Notes under the pieces: generated by a model
The model's input: only the letters and a program-made list of their open reading frames with translations
Database searches by the model: none
Told to the model about the DNA's origin: nothing
Source of the DNA: CBDFKV01 sp965249035
GTDB taxonomy: Bacteria; Pseudomonadota; Gammaproteobacteria; Arenicellales; Poriferihabitantaceae
DNA: 64,000 nt
Assembly: GCA_965249035.1 (NCBI GenBank)
Contig: CBDFKV010000007.1
Location: 124,001 to 188,000 of the forward strand
Direction: 5' to 3'
Program-made: the position numbers and the translations under genes
Shown here: piece by piece, positions 55,291-64,000 of the stretch
Numbering within the stretch: the stretch's first letter is position 1
Layout: each line of letters opens with the position of its first letter

Positions 55291-56435
55291 GTCAATTCCT
55301 GTTGTGCATTTAGCGTGGCCAGCTTAGAGAGTAGCCCGTCTTTATCGGCATAACAGCCACGCAACCAACGCGAACCGGTGCCTGAGAATGAATTTCTGGA
55401 GTGCAATACACGGGTGTTGTCGACAATGAACAATTCGTTCGCTTGGAGTTTAAACGACACTTCGCCTTGTTTGCGTTCGATGATTTCAGCGAAATGGCGG
55501 TAAGCTGCGTAGTAGTCGGGCATCTGTTCAAACGGAATATCCGTGAAGGGTGCTGCTGATCTGTTGTTGAAATGCACCGCGATTAGTTCGCCATTGGGGT
55601 TCAGCTCAATCATTGGCTGCTTGCTTTCGAGGCAAACATCAGTCGAGCCAGCGTATTTAAAACGAGCGCAGTAGCTCGATAGTAGCTCAAAATGCTCAGG
55701 ATTTTCCTGTTGCAAGGTTTCAACGGCTTTGAATCCATCGACCACTATGGATTCACCACCAGCAGCCGTGTTTTCGATACAAGATAGAATTTGCAGTGTC
55801 GGCACCGGGTCGCGATAAGGATTATCGGTATGCGCCTGTAGGCCCAGGCTGGTGTAGGCGAGGTTGACCGGATTAACCTCAGAACGAACGTCAAAATAGC
55901 GGCCATAGTTGGTCTCGCGCACATATCCAAACAGCGCAACCGCATCTAGCAGGGCATCGGGGTGTTTTCGCAAGCCCGTCATGCGAGCAAAGCCCCAGCG
56001 TTTGATCGCGGCCAGCCAGGTTTTTAGCTGTTTTGGCTGGTTTAATGCCTTTGCATAATCGACGCTTGGTACGTCCTCCTGTAATTCGCTGTCCCAGCGT
56101 TGAATGGGTCTTTCGGTCCAGCCTGCTAAACCGGGGTGAGGGCGATCATAGTGATGCGCCTCAAGCCAGGGCAAGGGGTAACGGTAATCAGTGTCATCGC
56201 CATGGAACCGGACTTTGAGGCAGTCACCGGGCAGCAATTGTGCGCTTTCGATAGTGCTTCGCCTTGGTTGATCCAAAAGCGTAATGAGCCGTTGCCCGTT
56301 TTCGGCCGAGAGGGTATTGCTATCAAGCGCGTTGTCGCGTAGCCAAACTGCGTGAAAGCGAACCATTCCAACACTGATCTCCAGAGTCAAAAATGACCCA
56401 TCGGGATGGATTGATATGGTGTTTGAATCGCCCAT
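55287..56435 (-). CDS. Gamma-butyrobetaine-hydroxylase-like 2-oxoglutarate dioxygenase, TmpA-like
   Basis: A 382-residue Fe(II)/2-oxoglutarate oxygenase. The N-terminal DUF971 part (residues 20-100, VWLRDNALDSNT) lacks the zinc-binding cysteines of human BBOX1. The TauD-type core has Fe ligands His202-x-Asp204 (HTDNP) and His345 (RVLHSRNSF). Alone this would be called gamma-butyrobetaine hydroxylase (carnitine synthesis), but its 4-nt overlap with an HD oxygenase gene points to 2-trimethylammonioethylphosphonate hydroxylase, the first step of the TmpA/TmpB route. Substrate assignment is inference from context. Confidence 0.82.
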   Translation of the reverse strand: MGDSNTISIHPDGSFLTLEISVGMVRFHAVWLRDNALDSNTLSAENGQRLITLLDQPRRSTIESAQLLPGDCLKVRFHGDDTDYRYPLPWLEAHHYDRPHPGLAGWTERPIQRWDSELQEDVPSVDYAKALNQPKQLKTWLAAIKRWGFARMTGLRKHPDALLDAVALFGYVRETNYGRYFDVRSEVNPVNLAYTSLGLQAHTDNPYRDPVPTLQILSCIENTAAGGESIVVDGFKAVETLQQENPEHFELLSSYCARFKYAGSTDVCLESKQPMIELNPNGELIAVHFNNRSAAPFTDIPFEQMPDYYAAYRHFAEIIERKQGEVSFKLQANELFIVDNTRVLHSRNSFSGTGSRWLRGCYADKDGLLSKLATLNAQQELT

Positions 56436-56547
56436 CGTTTGTTAACTCCCGCTACAACATCAGGCGAGTATACCTAAGCTTCCCGATCAGGTCAGTCAGA
56501 GATTGCTGACGGCGGCTTGAAGCAAGATAAGCTGTGTATGCGATGCG

Positions 56548-57996
56548 CTATCCGCGCTGCCACCGATGAAAACGTTCCAATAGTTTCATTGCCCAGGCTG
56601 GCGTATGGGCTTTTTTCCAGTTGCCTGCGGCAAATTTAACCGCCTCCATTCGGGTGGGGTAAATATGAATGGTGCCAAGAATTTTCTCTAGGCCAAGGCC
56701 GTGCTTCATGGCCAATACAAATTCTGCGATCATGTCACCCGCAGACGCGCCGACGATAGTAACCCCAAGAATCTTGTCTTTTCCGGGGGGCGTTAATACT
56801 TTGATAAAGCCGTAGTCTTCACCTTCGGTGATGGCACGATCCAAATCATCCAAAGGATAACGCGTGACTTCATAGACAATGTTTTGTTCTTGTGCGTCTT
56901 GTTCATTTAAACCGACACGGGCCACTTCTGGGTCAGTAAATGTCGCCCAGGGAATAATGCTGTAATCCACTTTAAACTTTTTGAAACGCCCAAATAAGGC
57001 GTTAACGGCGGCATACCAGGCTTGGTGTGCGGCGGTGTGTGTGAATTGATACGGCCCTGCTATATCACCGCAAGCGTAGACCGATGGGTGCCCGGCTTGT
57101 AGGTATTGATTGACCTCAATGGTGCGTGAGAAAGGTATCTCGAGTTGTTCTAATCCATAGCCATCCAGGCGTGCGGCGCGGCCTACAGCGACCAACACCT
57201 GATCGAATTCAACTTCAACTTCTGTTTCAGAGTGTTCGCATACCAGAATTTTTTGCTGATCACGTCGTATAAACCGTACCGCCTTATGCTCGGTTAACAC
57301 CTTAACCCCTTCGCTTTGGAAGCGTTCGGCAATCAATTCAGAGATTTCTTGATCTTCTCGAATCATGATCCGTGGCGACATTTCAACCAGGGTGACATCG
57401 CTACCAAAACGGGCGAACGCTTGCGTTAGCTCGCAGCCAATTGGGCCGCCGCCCAGAACCAGCAATCGCTGGGGTAATTCACGCAAAGACCAGACATTGT
57501 CTGAGGTTAAAACGTCCATGTGTTCTATGCCCTCAATCGGCGGCACAAATGGGCGGGCGCCTGTCGCAATAATAATGCCACGCGCAGTAATAATCTTGCC
57601 CTCGACTTCTACGCTGTAGGGTGATACCAGTTTGGCTTCTCCTTGAACGACGTCAACGCCTAGACTCTCATAACGCTCGACTGAGTCATGAGGCTCGATT
57701 TTAGCAATTACCGCGTGCACTCGATCCATCACGTCTGAAAAATCAAAATCAATGCTGGCGGTTTTAAACCCGTATCGATCCGAATGTTGCACTTGATATA
57801 AATGTTTAGCAGACCGAATAAGCGCCTTTGAAGGCACGCAGCCAGTGTTGAGGCAATCGCCGCCCATTTTGTGTTTTTCAATCAGAATGACTTTGGCTTT
57901 GACCGCCGCCGCAATATAGGCGCTGACTAAGCCAGCGCTGCCTGCGCCGATAACGATTAAATTGGCGTCGAATTTTTTGGGTTTGTCGAAATTCAT
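56548..57996 (-). CDS. Flavin-dependent disulfide reductase (dihydrolipoamide dehydrogenase/mercuric reductase-like)
   Basis: A 482-residue class I pyridine nucleotide-disulfide oxidoreductase. FAD motif LIVIGAGSAGLVSAYIAA, redox disulfide GGDCLNTGCVPSKAL, NAD motif LVLGGGPIGCELTQAFARFG and the FAD-binding CGDIAG. The C-terminal interface domain lacks the usual HxHPT..E active-site pattern in exact form (TIHIYPTRMEAV instead), as in MerA-like members. Not next to any 2-oxoacid dehydrogenase gene, so a lipoamide role is unlikely. It follows a TVP38/TMEM64 gene by 14 nt, a pairing often seen in bacteria. Confidence 0.88.
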   Translation of the reverse strand: MNFDKPKKFDANLIVIGAGSAGLVSAYIAAAVKAKVILIEKHKMGGDCLNTGCVPSKALIRSAKHLYQVQHSDRYGFKTASIDFDFSDVMDRVHAVIAKIEPHDSVERYESLGVDVVQGEAKLVSPYSVEVEGKIITARGIIIATGARPFVPPIEGIEHMDVLTSDNVWSLRELPQRLLVLGGGPIGCELTQAFARFGSDVTLVEMSPRIMIREDQEISELIAERFQSEGVKVLTEHKAVRFIRRDQQKILVCEHSETEVEVEFDQVLVAVGRAARLDGYGLEQLEIPFSRTIEVNQYLQAGHPSVYACGDIAGPYQFTHTAAHQAWYAAVNALFGRFKKFKVDYSIIPWATFTDPEVARVGLNEQDAQEQNIVYEVTRYPLDDLDRAITEGEDYGFIKVLTPPGKDKILGVTIVGASAGDMIAEFVLAMKHGLGLEKILGTIHIYPTRMEAVKFAAGNWKKAHTPAWAMKLLERFHRWQRG

Positions 57997-58010
57997 AAGT
58001 ATTGTTGTCT

Positions 58011-58688
58011 TTATGCTGCGGGCCTTAAGTGTTTTAGCCCATATTTAGCGATGTAAGGAAATGCGGCGAGTAGCACGAATGACGCAATCATCCCTGGCGA
58101 TAGAATCCCTTTGAGCGAATCCAGCTTAGCCAACTGGGTGCCCGCATTCACATAGACCATCGTTCCGGCTAGCATTCCAGCCCAGCTGGCCAGTGCGTAA
58201 GTTAAAGTTTTAATCGGCGTTAAGCCCATCAGAATGTTGACCGCGAAAAAGGGAAATACCGGTACCAAGCGCAAGGAAAACAAATAAAAGGCGCCGTCTT
58301 TTTCAAGGTTGTCTTCGATCGCTGCTAGCCGGTCGCCCATTTTTGCGCGGACGGAATCACGAAATAAATAACGCGCCATTAAAAACGCGATGGTCGCACC
58401 GATGGTCGATGCGATTGATACCGCGACTGTGCCAACAGCTAGCCCAAAGGTAGCGCCGGCTGCGATCGTCAATATAGCGGCGCCAGGGATAGACAGTGCG
58501 GTGGTTAAGATGTAAACCAACACAAAGGCAAAAAAGGCCGAAACTGGGTTGCTGGCGCGGTACTCCTGAAGTGCTGTATGTTGGGACTTGAGGTTTTCTA
58601 AACTCAAAAACCCTTCGGGTAACAAAAATATTACTCCAGCGATGATGGCGATTAATAGGCCTAATAAAATAAGTTTCTGTCTATTCAT
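58011..58688 (-). CDS. TVP38/TMEM64 family membrane protein
   Basis: A 225-residue inner-membrane protein of the VTT/DedA-like superfamily with about six hydrophobic segments. Typical core: IPGAAILTIAAGATFGLAVG (about 68-87) and the second half RLVPVFPFFAVNILMG. Family members may move lipids or act as small-molecule transporters; no substrate is established here. Co-transcribed upstream of the disulfide reductase. Confidence 0.9.
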   Translation of the reverse strand: MNRQKLILLGLLIAIIAGVIFLLPEGFLSLENLKSQHTALQEYRASNPVSAFFAFVLVYILTTALSIPGAAILTIAAGATFGLAVGTVAVSIASTIGATIAFLMARYLFRDSVRAKMGDRLAAIEDNLEKDGAFYLFSLRLVPVFPFFAVNILMGLTPIKTLTYALASWAGMLAGTMVYVNAGTQLAKLDSLKGILSPGMIASFVLLAAFPYIAKYGLKHLRPAA

Positions 58689-58757
58689 GTGATATTTTTA
58701 GTCGCGTATGTCAAACTAGTCTGTAGGATTACAAACCACTGGATTAGTTCATTTCTG

Positions 58758-59378
58758 ATGTTGACATATTTTCTGCGCCACGGCCAAACTGATTGGAATA
58801 AGGAAGGACGTTGGCAATCGACTAACGATATCCCGCTGAACGATACTGGCCGGGCGCAAGCGGCTCGGGTACGTCTGTGTATGGGGTGTTTGGCAGTAGA
58901 ACCTACCCAAGTGGTGACATCGCCCCTATCCCGCGCTACCGAAACTGCCCAGATAGTGTTCGCGCAGCAAGCAGTGCCGATAATCGTAGAACCTGCTTTT
59001 AGCGAAATTTCTTTGGGTGATTTCGAAGGGCGCTATCAAGCTGATTTGCGAGCCGAATTGGGCGGAGCTTACGATGATTGGCTCGCGACTAACCATACTG
59101 AGCCTGCACCCAATGGCGAGCCGTTTGTCGATGCGGTTCAGCGTGTGCGTGAGCCGCTGGCAAACTGGGTGCAACAGGCAGGCGATGGGCCGCTTGTAAT
59201 CGTCGCCCATCAAGCGATTATTATGGCGATGAAGGTGGCTCTATCAGGAGATGATTCTGCGAGTGCATTGAAGCGCTATAAACAAAGTAATACCGACATC
59301 GACATTTGGGATCACGACTCTCAAACATTAGTGCGACGAATAGATTCTTCCGAAGCTGAGGTGTGTGGTGGCGCTTAG
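58758..59378 (+). CDS. Histidine phosphatase family protein (phosphoglycerate mutase-like)
   Basis: A 206-residue protein from the ATG at 58758; the open frame extends to 58689 but the family begins right at LTYFLRHGQTDWN. Phospho-His is in RHGQTDWN; conserved SPLSRATETAQIV, catalytic Glu in EISLGDFEGRY and second His in VIVAHQAII. Could be a broad phosphatase, a CobC-type or GpmB-type enzyme; not resolvable here. Its end overlaps rlmE by 14 nt. Confidence 0.88.
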   Translation: MLTYFLRHGQTDWNKEGRWQSTNDIPLNDTGRAQAARVRLCMGCLAVEPTQVVTSPLSRATETAQIVFAQQAVPIIVEPAFSEISLGDFEGRYQADLRAELGGAYDDWLATNHTEPAPNGEPFVDAVQRVREPLANWVQQAGDGPLVIVAHQAIIMAMKVALSGDDSASALKRYKQSNTDIDIWDHDSQTLVRRIDSSEAEVCGGA

Positions 59379-60036
59379 TCGTAAACGAGGCGCTAAGACC
59401 AACGCCTGGTTGGCGCGCCACAACAACGATCCGTTCGTCAAAAAAGCGCGGCAAGACGGATTTCGGGCGCGTGCTGCGTATAAACTGGAAGAAATTGATA
59501 CAAAATATCGTTTGATCAAACCCAAGCAGCGGGTGATCGATCTGGGCGCTGCGCCGGGTAGTTGGTGTCAGTATGTCGTGCGTAAGCAGCAGGGCAAGGG
59601 CTTGATTGTTGGAGTTGATTTACTTGAAATGCCCGCTATCGATGGGGTTCATCTCATACAGGCAGATTTTACCGAAGTAGAAACTCAGGCCGAGGTCTTA
59701 AAGCTGATGGAAAGTCAGCCTGCTGACCTTGTTTTGTCCGACATGGCCCCCAATATCAGTGGTATAGCGCTGCATGACCAAGCGCGTTACGAGCGCTTAC
59801 TAGAAGCAGTCTTGTGGTTTTGTGCAGATCATTTGCGGCCGGGTGGTAATTTGGTGACTAAATTTTTTGAAGGCGAGAGCGCTGAAACCATTCGTCGACA
59901 GATGAAACAAATGTTTCAATCACTGAAAACGATTAAACCCGATGCTTCTCGTGCGCATTCTCGTGAGCTGTATTTGTTAGCGCAAAACCTGAAGCCAAAT
60001 GCGAAAGCGGCGATTGCCCGCGAGCATTCAGTATAA
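59365..60036 (+). CDS. rlmE: 23S rRNA 2'-O-ribose U2552 methyltransferase RlmE (FtsJ)
   Basis: A 223-residue SAM-dependent enzyme modifying the peptidyl-transferase A loop. The K-D-K-E tetrad is visible: RAAYKLEEID, LVLSDMAPN, LVTKFFEGE and HSRELYLLA; SAM loop IDLGAAPGSWCQYV. Start GTG at 59365 (or the next GTG at 59368), overlapping the phosphatase gene. ftsH follows, the conserved rlmE-ftsH pair. Confidence 0.97.
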   Translation: MVALSRKRGAKTNAWLARHNNDPFVKKARQDGFRARAAYKLEEIDTKYRLIKPKQRVIDLGAAPGSWCQYVVRKQQGKGLIVGVDLLEMPAIDGVHLIQADFTEVETQAEVLKLMESQPADLVLSDMAPNISGIALHDQARYERLLEAVLWFCADHLRPGGNLVTKFFEGESAETIRRQMKQMFQSLKTIKPDASRAHSRELYLLAQNLKPNAKAAIAREHSV

Positions 60037-60103
60037 GGTTGCTATAATCTAAGCAGTATTCTGGGCAGTATTTGCCTGAACCTAAATCTAAGAGGATTTC
60101 ACT

Positions 60104-62059
<1,956 letters not shown>

Positions 62060-62064
62060 AGTCG

Positions 62065-63414
62065 ATGGGCAAGTTATTTGGCACCGATGGCGTCCGTGGT
62101 CGGTTTGGTGAGGCACCAATAACGCCTGAGTTGGTGATGAAGCTGGGTTGGGCGGTCGGTAGTGTTTTGTGCGATTCAGGTAAACGTAGTCACGTCCTGA
62201 TCGGCAAAGATACGCGTATATCGGGTTATATCTTAGAGTCTGCACTGGAAGCAGGGTTTGCTTCTGCCGGCGTTGACGTTTCTCTACTCGGCCCAATGCC
62301 GACCCCTGGCATTGCCTACTTGACTCGCACGGCCCGCGCCTCAATCGGCGTGGTGGTCAGTGCATCACACAATTCATTTGAAGATAATGGTATCAAGTTT
62401 TTCTCCGGTGATGGCTTAAAGCTTAACGACGAGCTGATTGCTAAAATCGAAGCTAAAATGGAGCAGCCACTGCATACGGTTAGCCCGGAATCCTTGGGTA
62501 AGGCTCATCGCTTTGAAGACGCGGTAGGCCGATATATCGAGTTTTGCAAGCACACCTTACCCTACCGAATCGACCTGGAAGGCTTGCGCATAGTGGTCGA
62601 TTGCGCTAATGGTGCGGCTTATCAAGTTACGCCTAAAGTGCTAAGCGAGTTGGGCGCTGATATGATTGTGATCGGCAATAAACCCGATGGCTTTAATATT
62701 AACAAAGGCTGCGGCTCAACAGCACTAGATGCACTTAAAGATACAGTACTGAAAACCAAAGCGGATATTGGGATTGCCTTAGACGGTGATGCCGATCGTT
62801 TGATGCTGGTTGATAACCAGGGTCAGGAGATCGACGGTGATCAGATTTTGTATATTTTGGCGAAGTTTCATCATTCTCGAGATACCCTGAACGGTGGAGT
62901 GGTTGGAACTTCGATGACTAACCTCGGTTGCGAGCTGGCACTGGAGCAGCTGGGTATACCCTTCGTGCGCACAGACGTGGGCGACCGCTTCGTTTTGGAA
63001 GAATTGATCAAACGCGATTGGCAGTTAGGTGGTGAAACCTCGGGCCATATTATTTGTCTAGATAAAAATACCACTGGCGATGGAACCGTTGCGGCATTGC
63101 AAGTGATGCGGGTCATGCTGTCAACCAAGAAATCCTTGCACGAACTGGTGGCTGGCATGGATAAGTTTCCGCAAATCATGATCAACGTAGCGGTTGCGCG
63201 CAATAGCGGTGACGCGATTGTTTCTGATGATAAGCTACTAGCGGCGGTGCGAGCGGCAGAAGCAAGCTTGGGTCGAACCGGGCGTATCGTTTTGCGACCT
63301 TCCGGCACTGAGCCTAAGGTTCGCGTGATGGTCGAAGGAGATAATAGCCTTCAAATCAAAGAAATAGCTAGGTCACTTGCAGTAATGGTTGAAGACGCAA
63401 GTGATCGTATCTAG
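62065..63414 (+). CDS. glmM: Phosphoglucosamine mutase
   Basis: A 449-residue enzyme converting glucosamine-6-phosphate to glucosamine-1-phosphate for UDP-GlcNAc. Phosphoserine loop VVVSASHNSFEDNGIKFF, metal loop LDGDADRLMLVD, sugar loop GGETSGHI, phosphate loop RPSGTEPKVRV. It starts 5 nt after ftsH. folP, which lies between them in E. coli, is missing. Confidence 0.98.
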   Translation: MGKLFGTDGVRGRFGEAPITPELVMKLGWAVGSVLCDSGKRSHVLIGKDTRISGYILESALEAGFASAGVDVSLLGPMPTPGIAYLTRTARASIGVVVSASHNSFEDNGIKFFSGDGLKLNDELIAKIEAKMEQPLHTVSPESLGKAHRFEDAVGRYIEFCKHTLPYRIDLEGLRIVVDCANGAAYQVTPKVLSELGADMIVIGNKPDGFNINKGCGSTALDALKDTVLKTKADIGIALDGDADRLMLVDNQGQEIDGDQILYILAKFHHSRDTLNGGVVGTSMTNLGCELALEQLGIPFVRTDVGDRFVLEELIKRDWQLGGETSGHIICLDKNTTGDGTVAALQVMRVMLSTKKSLHELVAGMDKFPQIMINVAVARNSGDAIVSDDKLLAAVRAAEASLGRTGRIVLRPSGTEPKVRVMVEGDNSLQIKEIARSLAVMVEDASDRI

Positions 63415-63451
63415 CTACTAAGTAATTGCTTTTATCATCAAGAAATAGCAC

Positions 63452-64000
63452 ATGAACCACGCCTTTATCATGGATCCCCTGGCTACGGTTAAACCGTGGA
63501 AAGATACCAGCTATTTTCTAATGCTGGCCGCTAGCGAGCGCGGGCATCAGGTATGCCATCTTGATCAGCGCGATCTATCTCTCCGTCACGACCAGTTATA
63601 CGCTACGGTCACATGGGTGGTCGCGCACGATTCTTCGGAACAGCCGTTTGAGGTGGTTAAGCAGGAAGAGGTCGCGATGGCAGATATGGATGTGGTTTGG
63701 TTAAGGACTGACCCACCATTTGATCGTCGATATTTTTATACCACACTATTCCTGGATCGCTTGCCGGCGCGAGTCAAAGTCGTCAACCAACCTCAGGGAG
63801 TACGCAACTGGAATGAAAAGCTGGCAGCGCTGGAATTACCCGAATGGACACCGCAAACACTGGTCAGCAATAACCCTAAGGCGATTGCCGAATTTGCCAA
63901 ACAGCAGGGACGTCTAACGATTAAACCGGTCGATGGTTTTGGTGGCAAAGGCATTTTCTTTTTTGAGTCAGGAGGTCCAGTCGAGAGGCTAAGTGAGGCG
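63452..64000 (+). CDS. gshB: Glutathione synthetase, 5' part (runs off the window)
   Basis: An open frame from ATG 63452 to the last base, 183 codons without a stop, about 55-60% of a normal GshB (~316). It reads AFIMDPLATVKPWKDTSYFL, VVWLRTDPPFDRRYFY, VVNQPQGVRNWNEKLAAL and TIKPVDGFGGKGIFFF, matching GshB N-terminal and ATP-grasp segments. GshB joins gamma-glutamylcysteine and glycine. The 3' end lies outside the window. Confidence 0.95.
   Translation, partial: MNHAFIMDPLATVKPWKDTSYFLMLAASERGHQVCHLDQRDLSLRHDQLYATVTWVVAHDSSEQPFEVVKQEEVAMADMDVVWLRTDPPFDRRYFYTTLFLDRLPARVKVVNQPQGVRNWNEKLAALELPEWTPQTLVSNNPKAIAEFAKQQGRLTIKPVDGFGGKGIFFFESGGPVERLSEA

Noticed and set aside
55287..56435. Carnitine synthesis gene (gamma-butyrobetaine hydroxylase)
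   Set aside because: Sequence would allow it, but the coupled HD oxygenase with the phosphonate-subgroup Tyr-x-x-Glu motif makes a TmpA role more likely.

Overview
The window reads as an ordinary gammaproteobacterial chromosome with a few accessory inserts. The evidence is gene content and order: pepA-holC-valS divergent from lptF-lptG, nadB divergent from rpoE-rseA-rseB, rlmE-ftsH-glmM, yqgE-ruvX-pyrR-pyrB-pyrC', leuCD next to fimV, plus FdxA, DsbC and GuaC. Fine taxonomy cannot be read from this. The metabolic genes (TAXI-type TRAP uptake, phosphonate oxidation, a dimethylglycine-dehydrogenase-like enzyme, rhodoquinone synthesis) would suit a marine or sediment heterotroph able to live at low oxygen. 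Gene density is high. I see no tRNA, rRNA, CRISPR array or intact transposase.

Layout. 0-0.5 kb: LysM lipoprotein. 1-6.6 kb: a TAXI-TRAP transporter (fused permease and periplasmic receptor) with its own two-component system, all on the minus strand. 6.7-11.6 kb: valS, holC, pepA (minus). 11.8-16.2 kb: lptF, lptG, a beta-hydroxyacid dehydrogenase, dsbC and a GFA-fold protein (plus). 16.3-24.1 kb: fdxA, mutS, suhB and the pyrimidine cluster pyrC'-pyrB-pyrR-ruvX-yqgE (minus). 24.3-28 kb: a second IMPase-family protein and acnA. 28-32.1 kb: a DUF3461 protein, a rhodoquinone-synthesis gene (rquA), and divergently the indolepyruvate:ferredoxin oxidoreductase iorAB. 32.1-35.4 kb: an AT-richer accessory island with two exported proteins, one built of five nearly identical 243-bp repeats, closed on the right by a decayed second copy of the iorB 3' end. 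35.5-38.1 kb: CHAD protein, spermidine-synthase-like protein, YehS-like protein and an RRM protein. 38.4-39.1 kb: a small exported-protein gene bracketed by inverted arrays of a GTGTCCCCC-containing repeat, with no transposase. 39.3-43.5 kb: FAD/GcvT fusion oxidoreductase and guaC. 43.5-52.5 kb: nadB, rpoE-rseAB, leuCD and fimV. 52.6-58.7 kb: trpBA, a TmpA/TmpB-like phosphonate-oxidation pair, and a flavin disulfide reductase with a TVP38/TMEM64 membrane protein. 58.8-64 kb: histidine phosphatase, rlmE, ftsH, glmM and the 5' part of gshB, which runs off the window.

How the genes may work together. RquA would give a low-potential quinone for fumarate-reductase-type anaerobic respiration; the divergent iorAB releases reduced ferredoxin from aryl-pyruvates, and fdxA supplies a ferredoxin elsewhere in the window. 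TmpA/TmpB would turn 2-(trimethylammonio)ethylphosphonate into glycine betaine plus phosphate; the dimethylglycine/sarcosine-dehydrogenase-like protein at 39.3-41.8 kb could act further down the same methylamine route, but the two loci are 13 kb apart and the link is inference. The most unusual structures are the iorB-flanked island and the repeat-bracketed cassette. Neither shows its own mobilisation enzyme, so both look like passively or trans-mobilised DNA.
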